A stretch of DNA of 10,739 nucleotides. Source: DATBRG01 sp036560445. Its GTDB lineage: Bacteria > Pseudomonadota > Gammaproteobacteria > Burkholderiales > Methylophilaceae. Below, piece after piece: positions 1 to 6,455 of this stretch (its first letter is position 1; the number at the start of each line of letters is the position of its first letter). Under the pieces are notes generated by a model. The model saw only the letters and a list, made by a program, of their open reading frames with translations, was not told the origin of the DNA and searched no databases. A program made the translations under genes and the position numbers. The stretch spans positions 1-10,739 of the forward strand of contig DATBRG010000026.1 in the NCBI GenBank assembly GCA_036560445.1, in the 5' to 3' direction.

Positions 1-131
1 AGGGAAAGCGCATCTACCAGTATTGATTTACCGGCACCGGTCTCGCCAGTGAGTACGCTGAAACCATGCTCGAACTCAAGATCGAGCTTGTCGACGATGA
101 CAAAATCACGAATAGAAAGAGATTGCAGCAT
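1..131 (-). CDS. recN: DNA repair protein RecN, N-terminal fragment
   Basis: This is the first 43 codons of RecN, an SMC-like ATPase that acts at double-strand breaks in the cytoplasm. The gene runs leftward and is cut by the window edge. The translation begins MLQSLSIRDFVIVDKLDLEF and reaches a Walker A nucleotide-binding motif, GETGAGKS, at residues 29-36. Start and spacing match my memory of E. coli RecN, which also opens with a short beta strand followed by TGETGAGKS. The ATG at 131 lies 22 bases after the nadK stop, so the two genes are probably cotranscribed. No strong Shine-Dalgarno sequence and no LexA-type CTGT-N8-ACAG box is visible in that gap. The Walker B and coiled-coil parts lie outside the window, so integrity cannot be judged. 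Other SMC-like ATPases are possible, but position after nadK favours RecN. Confidence 0.93.
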   Translation of the reverse strand, partial: MLQSLSIRDFVIVDKLDLEFEHGFSVLTGETGAGKSILVDALS

Positions 132-153
132 GTGTCGTGTCTGAGCCTAGCGA

Positions 154-1017
154 TTAACCCCAGCGCAGCTTTTCCCGCAGCATGTCGTAATGGCTGTGCC
201 CCAAGGGATGCAGCAGCAATACCGTTTTCTGCGCACGCTGCACCTGTACCTTATCGCCCGGCTGCAGCGACATCTGCAATTGGCCATCAAAATGCACGCG
301 CGCATCATCAGCCTGGATCAGAGTAATTTCTACCTTGCTTGCGCTGTTAATCGCAATCGGCCGATTACTCAGCGTATGCGGGCAGATTGGTACCAGTGCG
401 ATAGCATCCAGCGTTGGGTGCAAGATAGGCCCGCCTGCGGAAAGCGAGTAGGCGGTAGTACCCGTGGGTGTTGCCACAATCAGGCCATCTGAGCGTTGCT
501 TATGGACGAACTGGCCATCAATATTCACCTCAAGCTCAATCAAGCGTGCCAGGCCGCTTTTATTGACGACAACATCATTCATCGCAAAGCCCTGGCTGAT
601 TATCTTGCCATTGCGCAAGATAGTGGCGCAAAGCAAAATACGTTGCTCGGTATTGAATTCCCCAGCCAGAATGCTACCCATGCTTTCCAGCATGGATTCA
701 GAGCTTACATCCGTAAGAAAACCAAAGCGCCCGCGATTGATGCCAATCAAGGGAATAGGATAATCCGCCAGTGAGCGTGCCACACTGAGCATGGTACCGT
801 CTCCGCCTAATACCACGGCCAAGTCTGCCTTGGCGCCTATAGCATCAATTTTTACCGTGCTATAGCCGTGGATATCGAGGTGCTGTGCAGTTTTCTCTTC
901 CACACAGATACTGAGTTGACGCTCAGCCAGGAAAGCGGCCAGTGTGAGTATCTGCGGCCGAATTTCGAGATTGTTGTAATTGCCAATCAAGGCAACTGTT
1001 TTAAATGCACTTTTCAT
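154..1017 (-). CDS. nadK: NAD kinase
   Basis: NAD kinase phosphorylates NAD+ to NADP+ in the cytoplasm using ATP or polyphosphate. The 287-residue protein is close to the usual proteobacterial length. It carries the family signature GGDGT at about residues 71-75, whose Asp is the conserved active-site residue. It also has the NDVV segment, and the strongly conserved block QRSDGLIVATPTGTTAYSLS, followed by SAGGPILHP. I chose the ATG at 1017, giving MKSAFKTVALIGN, because this is where family members begin. An in-frame ATG at 1026 is nearly as good, and an open frame extends to a TTG at 1059; none has a clear Shine-Dalgarno. recN follows 22 bases downstream on the same strand, an order also seen in E. 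coli. The rightward glycosyltransferase gene is divergent. Confidence 0.97.
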   Translation of the reverse strand: MKSAFKTVALIGNYNNLEIRPQILTLAAFLAERQLSICVEEKTAQHLDIHGYSTVKIDAIGAKADLAVVLGGDGTMLSVARSLADYPIPLIGINRGRFGFLTDVSSESMLESMGSILAGEFNTEQRILLCATILRNGKIISQGFAMNDVVVNKSGLARLIELEVNIDGQFVHKQRSDGLIVATPTGTTAYSLSAGGPILHPTLDAIALVPICPHTLSNRPIAINSASKVEITLIQADDARVHFDGQLQMSLQPGDKVQVQRAQKTVLLLHPLGHSHYDMLREKLRWG

Positions 1018-1158
1018 GGCTGGCATTAAATCATAGATAATTTGCTCTGTGCCCAACAACTAATAGAAAATTACTTATCTCGGCAATTTTAATTGTTAAA
1101 CTTGCACGCCTTGTTATCTTGAACTCTTGTTTTTACTGACAACTCTAGCTAGCTAATT
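1018..1158. promoter_or_regulatory. Divergent AT-rich intergenic region (nadK / GT39 gene)
   Basis: These 141 bases separate the leftward nadK-recN pair from the rightward genes and should hold both start regions. Rightward, TTGTTA at 1093-1098 and TATCTT at 1115-1120 are 16 bases apart and each match the sigma-70 consensus at four of six positions. Leftward, a TATGAT (five of six) lies just before the nadK start, 18 bases after a poor TTGTTG. It is so close to the ATG that it would leave almost no leader, so it is doubtful. A short palindrome, CAATT-TT-AATTG, sits at 1084-1095. I see no transcription terminator, riboswitch-like structure or small gene here. The promoter assignments are inference from consensus matching by eye. 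Confidence 0.4.
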
Positions 1159-2637
1159 ATGATAAACCTTGCCGCCCCATTACCTTGGCGTAAAAGCCTG
1201 TGTGTGATTATCGTTGTGGCCCTTGCCATTGCGCTGATAGGTATTGCATGGTTACCGATTGAGGCTCATGAGGCCTTTGTGCTGTTAGCGGCACAGCACA
1301 TGCTGGACAGCGGCGACTGGGTTATCCCTTATTTTAACGCCGAGCCGCACCTGACAAAACCACCACTCAACTACTGGCTGACCATGCTGGTCTCGTGGCT
1401 CAGCAATGGTGGTCATGTTGAGGCTTGGCACGGCAGGTTGATATCGGGGCTAGCCGGGGTGGGCATGGTATTCATGACCGCCCATGCTGGAAGAAAGCTG
1501 TTTGATGATGGGATAGGCCTGTTAAGCGCGACCATACTTGCGACATGTTCCGGCTATTTTTACTACACACACTCAGCACGACCAGAAGTTTTGTATGCGT
1601 TCTGGTGCAATCTGGCATTCCTGGCATACCTGCCATTACGCGGCAATGATGTATTACCACAAAAACGAATCGTATTGACCTATGCAATCTGGTTGGCATT
1701 TGCGATAGCTACACTGACCAAAGGACCACATATCCCGGCAATATTGCTACTGGCATTCATTACCGACAAATACTGGCAAGGCAATAGCCTTAAGCAGGCA
1801 ATACTGGCATTGCGACCGGTTTCGGGGTTGTTACTGAGTATCATCGTTGTGTTGCCATGGTGGTGGCTCTTGCATCACCGCCTCGGCGGCAATGGGCTAC
1901 AGGGCACCCAACTCTCCGGTAGCCTGCTTACACTCAACCTCCTCAAACTACTCAGTCCCTACTATTTATTCCGTCCATTACAACTACTGCTGCCATGGCT
2001 GCTATTCCTGCCCGCTGTGGCACTTATTTTCAAGAAGCCTGAATACAGGCGCCAGATCAAGTTGCTGATTTTGCTGATTGCATTGCCAGCACTAGTATTG
2101 AGCTTTGGCCCACAAAAACGCTGGTATTACATGTTGCCAGCATTACTACCCATGAGCATTATGCTGGCTGCGGGGATCATGACCTATGTACGTAATCGCC
2201 CGACAGAGAGCTTGATGCCAAAACTGCTGCCAGCTTTTGCATTATTGAGTGCGTTGCTCTATATCATCGCTGGTGGCTCCAAGTGGCCATGGGGAACCGA
2301 GCGCTTTAGCCAGGCCGAGCTGGCGCAATCCATCAATAGCCACTACGACAGCAAAACTCAGCTCGTAACCTGGGAAGTGACGCCAGAAATCTATACTTTC
2401 TATTCAAGGAAAACCATAGGCAGAATCTACGGTGCGGCAGACATACCGCCGCTGCTGAGTAAAGACAGCTCAGGGAACTTGATGCTCATCCTGCAGACTA
2501 AAAGCCTGAGCCAGTTATCCCAAGATTTACAGGGCAAAAATCTGGAGATCACGGTATTGGGGCAGACCAAGGGTGGTGATAGTGAGAACGTACCGACAAC
2601 ACTACTCGGCATCCGGCCATCGACAACCGTGCAATAG
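1159..2637 (+). CDS. GT39/ArnT-like membrane glycosyltransferase
   Basis: This 492-residue protein looks like a polytopic inner-membrane GT-C glycosyltransferase of the PMT_2/ArnT-like group. Such enzymes move a sugar from a polyprenyl-phosphate donor to lipid A, protein or another glycan on the periplasmic side. An N-terminal membrane helix (about 13-32) is followed by a loop with MLDSGDW (48-54) and TKPPLNYW (66-73). ARPE at 140-143, LTKGP at 186-190 and SFGPQKRWYYMLPALLP at 315-331 match the family's other conserved blocks. Many hydrophobic segments fill the rest, and a soluble tail starts near 375. One oddity is that the acidic pair usual in the first loop (DE in ArnT) aligns with His37-Glu38, and the Glu usually before KPP is Thr66. 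The gene lies between nadK and hrcA without any other arn genes, so the substrate is unknown. Start: ATG at 1159, no clear ribosome binding site. Confidence 0.85.
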   Translation: MINLAAPLPWRKSLCVIIVVALAIALIGIAWLPIEAHEAFVLLAAQHMLDSGDWVIPYFNAEPHLTKPPLNYWLTMLVSWLSNGGHVEAWHGRLISGLAGVGMVFMTAHAGRKLFDDGIGLLSATILATCSGYFYYTHSARPEVLYAFWCNLAFLAYLPLRGNDVLPQKRIVLTYAIWLAFAIATLTKGPHIPAILLLAFITDKYWQGNSLKQAILALRPVSGLLLSIIVVLPWWWLLHHRLGGNGLQGTQLSGSLLTLNLLKLLSPYYLFRPLQLLLPWLLFLPAVALIFKKPEYRRQIKLLILLIALPALVLSFGPQKRWYYMLPALLPMSIMLAAGIMTYVRNRPTESLMPKLLPAFALLSALLYIIAGGSKWPWGTERFSQAELAQSINSHYDSKTQLVTWEVTPEIYTFYSRKTIGRIYGAADIPPLLSKDSSGNLMLILQTKSLSQLSQDLQGKNLEITVLGQTKGGDSENVPTTLLGIRPSTTVQ

Positions 2638-2681
2638 TCGCGAATAATTGATTTTGCTAAATTAGGCACCATATTCACTCC

Positions 2682-3698
2682 ATGGACAAACGCGCGCAGA
2701 TACTGCTAAAAACGCTGGTCGAACACTATATTAGTGACGGCCAGCCAGTAGGCTCGCGCACGCTGTCCAAATGCTCTGGCCTGGATCTGAGCCCGGCTAC
2801 CATCCGTAACGCTATGTCAGACCTTGAGGAGCTGGGCTTCATTGCCAGCCCCCATACCTCTGCCGGACGCATTCCAACCCAGCGTGGTTACCGCTTTTTT
2901 GTAGATACCCTGCTCACTGTGCAACCATTGCAGGCACAGGAAATCCAACGCCTGGAATATGAATTATCATCGCCTGACCCGCAGGAATTGATATCCACTG
3001 CTGCCGGCCTGCTTTCCAGCCTGACCCAATTTGCTGGCCTAGTCATGATCCCCAAACGTAAAAGCGTTGCCTTTCGCCACCTGGAGTTCCTGCCGCTGTC
3101 AGAAAAACGTATCCTGGTCATCATCGTGACATCCGATGGCAATGTACAAAACCGTATTATCGTGGCTGAAAAACCCTATACGGCGTCAGAACTCACACAG
3201 GCGACCAATTTCTTCAACCAGAATTACTCCGGGAGCACTTTCGAGCAGGTGCAGAAAAAGCTACATGAAGAATTGAAAGAGATGCAATCAGACATGACGC
3301 GACTGATGGCAGCAGCACTGGAAGCCAGCGGCAAAGCGCTGGAAGAGGACAAAGACAGTGTGGTGATTTCCGGTGAACGCAATCTGCTGCAGGTAGATGA
3401 CCTCTCAACCAATGTCAGCTCGTTACGAAAGTTATTTGAAGTATTCGAGCGCCGCACCACCCTGCTGCAACTGCTGGATAATAGTCAGCGAGCTGATGGC
3501 ATACAGATATTTATCGGCGGCGAATCCGGCTACCTGCCACTGGATGAATGCAGCATGGTCACAGCCCCTTATGAGGTCAATGACCAGATTGTAGGTACCC
3601 TGGGCGTGATTGGCCCGACACGCATGGCCTATGAACGCGTTATTCCCATCGTCGATGTGACTGCAAAATTGCTCTCCAACGCACTTTCCAACGGTTAG
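2682..3698 (+). CDS. hrcA: Heat-inducible transcription repressor HrcA
   Basis: HrcA represses chaperone genes such as groESL by binding the CIRCE inverted repeat, and depends on GroEL for activity. The 338-residue length is normal. The N-terminal winged-helix DNA-binding domain is clear: QPVGSRTLS at 21-29, LSPATIRNAMSDLEELGFI at 36-54 and SAGRIPTQRGYRFFVD at 60-75. The rest fits the GAF-like and insertion domains, ending with the conserved GTLGVIGPTRMAYERVIPIV segment near the C-terminus. It starts 44 bases after the glycosyltransferase gene and ends three bases before hemH. No CIRCE copy (TTAGCACTC-N9-GAGTGCTAA) and no sigma-32-like promoter is visible just upstream, so autoregulation through CIRCE at this site is not supported. 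A promoter could lie inside the preceding gene. Confidence 0.97.
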   Translation: MDKRAQILLKTLVEHYISDGQPVGSRTLSKCSGLDLSPATIRNAMSDLEELGFIASPHTSAGRIPTQRGYRFFVDTLLTVQPLQAQEIQRLEYELSSPDPQELISTAAGLLSSLTQFAGLVMIPKRKSVAFRHLEFLPLSEKRILVIIVTSDGNVQNRIIVAEKPYTASELTQATNFFNQNYSGSTFEQVQKKLHEELKEMQSDMTRLMAAALEASGKALEEDKDSVVISGERNLLQVDDLSTNVSSLRKLFEVFERRTTLLQLLDNSQRADGIQIFIGGESGYLPLDECSMVTAPYEVNDQIVGTLGVIGPTRMAYERVIPIVDVTAKLLSNALSNG

Positions 3699-3701
3699 CC
3701 C

Positions 3702-4808
3702 ATGCCCTATTACAATAATGAACCGCCATACACTCACGGTGACCAGCCGCGTGTGGGTATTCTGCTTGCCAACCTTGGCACTCCGGATGCGCCCACCGCA
3801 CCAGCCTTGCGCCGTTATCTGAAGCAGTTCCTGAATGACAGGCGCGTAGTGGAAATCCCACGCGCAATCTGGTGGCTGATCCTGAATGTCATCATCCTCA
3901 ACTTCCGCCCCAGAAAATCTGCAGAAAAGTACGCCCAGATATGGACTGCTGAAGGCTCGCCATTATTGGTACATGCACAAAAGCAGGCAAAGCTCCTGCA
4001 AGGCTATCTCGGGACGCGTATCGCTTCACCTTTCAAGGTAGAGCTGGGCATGCGTTATGGTAATCCATCTATCGCTTCAGCCATTGAAAAACTCAAGGCC
4101 GCGCACTGCGACCGTATACTGGTGTTTCCGCTCTACCCACAATACGCGGCCAGCAGCAGCGCTTCGGCCATGGATGCAGTATGGGAAGTGCTACAACATA
4201 GCCGCAATATGCCAGCCATACGTAGCATCAGGCACTACCATGACCACCCGGCTTATATCGCGGCCCTGGCACAAAGCGTACGCCAGCACTGGGCGGAAAA
4301 TGGCCGACCGGACAAGCTCATCATCAGCTTCCATGGCGTTCCCAAATACACACTCAATAAGGGTGATCCCTATCATTGTGAATGCCACAAGACAGCGCGC
4401 TTGCTGGCTGAAACATTAGGCCTGGATAAAGACCAGTACATGGTCTGCTTCCAGTCGCGCTTTGGTAAGGCCGAATGGCTAAAACCTTATCTAGCGCCAA
4501 CCTTGGAACAACTTGGAAAGAAGAAACTGAAACGTATCGATATTATCTGCCCTGGTTTTTCCAGTGATTGCCTGGAAACCCTGGAGGAAATTGCCATAGA
4601 GGGCAAAGCCAGCTTTGTGAGTGCTGGTGGTGGCGAGTTCCACTATATCCCCGCTCTCAACGAGCGTGAATCCTGGATTGATGCCATGTGTGAGATTGCA
4701 CTGGATAACCTGCACGGCTGGGTAAGCCGTGAATGGGACAGAGATGCGGCGAAAAAAGAAGCCGAAATGACCAGTTTACGCGCCAAGGCCTTAGGGGCGG
4801 CAAACTAA
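3702..4808 (+). CDS. hemH: Ferrochelatase
   Basis: Ferrochelatase inserts Fe2+ into protoporphyrin IX in the last step of protoheme synthesis, usually at the inner face of the cytoplasmic membrane. The 368-residue protein carries ILLANLGTPDAP (20-31), EGSPL (84-88), the ISFHGVP motif with catalytic His211, and PGFSSDCLETLEEI (284-297). Glu292 aligns with the conserved metal-site Glu. It is longer than the roughly 320-residue E. coli enzyme; I recall betaproteobacterial homologs being of this larger size. A short HCECH stretch at 225-229 lies in the GDPYxCxC region that is Cys-rich in many proteobacterial ferrochelatases; I do not infer an iron-sulphur cluster from it. The gene begins three bases after the hrcA stop, with no obvious Shine-Dalgarno, so translation is probably coupled to hrcA. 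Confidence 0.97.
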   Translation: MPYYNNEPPYTHGDQPRVGILLANLGTPDAPTAPALRRYLKQFLNDRRVVEIPRAIWWLILNVIILNFRPRKSAEKYAQIWTAEGSPLLVHAQKQAKLLQGYLGTRIASPFKVELGMRYGNPSIASAIEKLKAAHCDRILVFPLYPQYAASSSASAMDAVWEVLQHSRNMPAIRSIRHYHDHPAYIAALAQSVRQHWAENGRPDKLIISFHGVPKYTLNKGDPYHCECHKTARLLAETLGLDKDQYMVCFQSRFGKAEWLKPYLAPTLEQLGKKKLKRIDIICPGFSSDCLETLEEIAIEGKASFVSAGGGEFHYIPALNERESWIDAMCEIALDNLHGWVSREWDRDAAKKEAEMTSLRAKALGAAN

Positions 4809-4845
4809 AGCCTGCGCAGTCATGGCCCGAAAAGGCTGTCGTGTT

Positions 4846-4854
4846 TGTTATACT
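4846..4854 (+). promoter_or_regulatory. Candidate extended -10 promoter for the heptose operon
   Basis: The sequence TGTTATACT fits the extended -10 pattern TGN-TATAAT with one mismatch in the hexamer. It sits in the 72-base gap between hemH and hldD, with transcription expected to start near 4861, about 20 bases before the hldD ATG. No good -35 hexamer is found at the usual distance, which is typical of extended -10 promoters. A short GGA at 4871-4873 with seven-base spacing could serve as a weak ribosome binding site. This would allow hldD-gmhA-hldE-waaF to be expressed apart from hrcA-hemH. Consensus match by eye only. Confidence 0.42.
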
Positions 4855-4880
4855 TAGGTTTTGGCTGATCGGATTTATAC

Positions 4881-5864
4881 ATGATCGTAATCACTGGCGG
4901 CGCTGGCATGATAGGTAGCATGATCGCCTGGCACATCAATAGTGTGCTGGGACGTGATGATATCGTTATCGCTGACCGCCTGACCCATGCCGAGCAGTGG
5001 CAAAACCTCTGCCATCGACGCTATGCCAACTACCTCGACAAGGATGAACTTTTGCCCTGGCTTGAGAGTACGACGGATAAGATCGATGCGGTCATCCACA
5101 TGGGGGCTATCAGCGCCACCACCGAGCGTGATTTCAACAAACTGGTGCAAGACAACATCCGCTACAGCCAGAAACTCTGGGCCTGGTGCGCCAAGCAGAA
5201 AGTGCCTTTCCTCTACGCCAGTTCTGCCGCCACTTATGGCGGCGGCGAGCAAGGCTACGATGACAATGAAACCAAGCTTACTACACTGCGCCCGTTGAAC
5301 GCTTACGGCTACTCCAAGCAGTTTTTCGACCTGTGGGTACTACGGCAAATCCGCGAAAAACAACCTGCACCACCACAATGGTATGGTTTCAAGTTCTTTA
5401 ATGTGTACGGCCCTAATGAGTACCACAAAGAACGCATGGCCAGCGTGGTGTTCCATAGCTTCAACCAGTTCCGTGAGCTGGCTACAGTCAAACTATTCAA
5501 GAGCCATGTTGAAGGCTATGCAGACGGTATGCAACTGCGTGATTTTGTCTACGTGAAAGACGCCGCCGCCGTGGTCGCCCATTTTCTGCGACATCCCAGC
5601 AAATCGGGTATTTACAACATAGGCACCGGCCAGGCTCGTGCTTTCAAAGATCTGGCGAATGCCGTGATGAACAGCATGGGTAGCAAACCTTCTATTAGCT
5701 ATATAGATATGCCACAGGATTTACACGGCAAATACCAATACTTTACCGAAGCTAATATAAAAAAACTGCGGACTGCCGGCTATCACCAGCCATTTCAGAC
5801 ACTGGAAGAAGGCATTCGGGATTACGTACAAAATTATTTAATGCAGCCAGACCCCTACTGCTAA
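4881..5864 (+). CDS. hldD: ADP-L-glycero-D-manno-heptose 6-epimerase
   Basis: HldD (RfaD) inverts C-6 of ADP-D-glycero-D-manno-heptose to give the L-glycero form used for the LPS inner core. It is a cytoplasmic short-chain dehydrogenase/reductase of the extended type. The N-terminal Rossmann motif is GGAGMIGS (6-13). The catalytic set is visible: YASSAATYG at 112-120 and the YxxxK pair Tyr142/Lys146 within NAYGYSK. FKFFNVYGPNEYHK (169-182) and QLRDFVYVKD (218-227) match conserved sugar-binding and domain segments, as does YNIGTGQARAF (245-255). The 327-residue length fits, a little longer than the approximately 310 of E. coli. It is the first gene of the packed LPS cluster, with gmhA 23 bases downstream. 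The ATG at 4881 is right because the glycine-rich motif begins six residues later. Confidence 0.96.
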   Translation: MIVITGGAGMIGSMIAWHINSVLGRDDIVIADRLTHAEQWQNLCHRRYANYLDKDELLPWLESTTDKIDAVIHMGAISATTERDFNKLVQDNIRYSQKLWAWCAKQKVPFLYASSAATYGGGEQGYDDNETKLTTLRPLNAYGYSKQFFDLWVLRQIREKQPAPPQWYGFKFFNVYGPNEYHKERMASVVFHSFNQFRELATVKLFKSHVEGYADGMQLRDFVYVKDAAAVVAHFLRHPSKSGIYNIGTGQARAFKDLANAVMNSMGSKPSISYIDMPQDLHGKYQYFTEANIKKLRTAGYHQPFQTLEEGIRDYVQNYLMQPDPYC

Positions 5865-5871
5865 GGCGCAT

Positions 5872-5877
5872 AGAGAG
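5872..5877 (+). promoter_or_regulatory. Weak ribosome binding site of gmhA
   Basis: AGAGAG lies ten bases before the gmhA ATG in the short hldD-gmhA gap. It is a partial Shine-Dalgarno match, and the best available for this start. Confidence 0.3.
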
Positions 5878-5887
5878 CAAAGATTAC

Positions 5888-6451
5888 ATGAACAATATTG
5901 AAGCACTACGCAATGCGATAGCCGAACACCAAGCTGTGTTCAACGGCCTGGAAGCCCTGCTGCCACAAATAGATGCCGTGGCTCAACGTATGCGTCTATG
6001 CCATAAGAATGGCGGGAAAATCCTGCTCATGGGTAATGGCGGTAGTGCTGCCGATAGCCAGCACATAGCAGCCGAGATTGTCGGACGATACAAAAAAGAG
6101 CGTCGCGGCCTGCCGGCCATCGCGCTAAGCACCGATACCTCCATCCTGACTTCGGTTGGTAACGATTACGGCTACGATTACGTGTTTGCACGCCAGATTG
6201 AAGCCCTGTGCCGGCCGGAAGATATGGTCATCGGCATTACCACCTCCGGCAATAGTGCCAACGTTGTACGTGCCATTGAGGAGGCCAAACGTATAGGCGC
6301 CACCACAGTCGGTTTAACCGGCGGCAGAGGCGGCAAGCTTACAGGGCTGTGCGATTTCAACCTGATCATGCCGTCCAGCGACACTCCACGCATTCAAGAA
6401 GCACATATTTTCGTCGGCCACAGCCTTTGCCAACTAATGGAGGCGGATTAA
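5888..6451 (+). CDS. gmhA: Sedoheptulose 7-phosphate isomerase
   Basis: GmhA converts sedoheptulose 7-phosphate to D-glycero-D-manno-heptose 7-phosphate, the first committed step of ADP-heptose synthesis, in the cytoplasm. It is a 187-residue single SIS-domain protein, close in size to the E. coli enzyme. The phosphosugar-binding segments LLMGNGGSAADSQHIAAE (46-63) and ITTSGNSANVV (117-127) are intact. The zinc ligands known for GmhA appear as His59, Glu63, Gln170 and His178, a constant two-residue offset from the E. coli positions I remember. The related DnaA-interacting protein DiaA shares the SIS fold, but the full set of zinc ligands and the location between hldD and hldE favour GmhA. The stop lies four bases before the hldE start. 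Confidence 0.95.
   Translation: MNNIEALRNAIAEHQAVFNGLEALLPQIDAVAQRMRLCHKNGGKILLMGNGGSAADSQHIAAEIVGRYKKERRGLPAIALSTDTSILTSVGNDYGYDYVFARQIEALCRPEDMVIGITTSGNSANVVRAIEEAKRIGATTVGLTGGRGGKLTGLCDFNLIMPSSDTPRIQEAHIFVGHSLCQLMEAD
6439..6443 (+). promoter_or_regulatory. Shine-Dalgarno for hldE inside the end of gmhA
   Basis: GGAGG, the best Shine-Dalgarno match noted upstream of any start in this window, lies within the last codons of gmhA, 12 bases before the hldE ATG. The spacing is longer than ideal, but its position suggests that translation of hldE is coupled to gmhA termination. Confidence 0.42.
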
Positions 6452-6455
6452 AATC

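Noticed and set aside
66..774. Several overlapping rightward open frames opposite nadK and recN
   Set aside because: NadK and RecN motifs on the other strand explain this DNA, and the rightward translations look like non-coding composition.
1018..1059. Longer nadK beginning at a TTG at 1059
   Set aside because: The extra 14 residues have no family counterpart and no ribosome binding site; the ATG at 1017 gives the usual NadK N-terminus.
1118..1124. CTTGAAC resembling a sigma-32 -35 element upstream of the glycosyltransferase gene
   Set aside because: No CCCCAT-like -10 element follows at 11 to 17 bases, so a heat-shock promoter is not supported.
1145..1156. CTAGCTAGCTAA tandem/palindromic motif before the glycosyltransferase start
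   Set aside because: Too short to be an operator or repeat with confidence, and no second copy was noticed.
2662..2670. TTAGGCACC resembling the left half of CIRCE
   Set aside because: It has mismatches, and no GAGTGCTAA half follows at nine bases.
2648..2675. TTGATT-N16-CATATT as an hrcA promoter
   Set aside because: The start would fall at or inside the ATG, implying a leaderless transcript, and the -10 match is poor.
4809..4837. AGCCT/AGGCT inverted repeat after hemH as a terminator
   Set aside because: The stem is five bases with a 19-base loop, and no T-run follows directly.
4875..5252. 125-codon open frame antisense to hldD
   Set aside because: It lies entirely opposite a well-supported gene and shows no recognisable motif.
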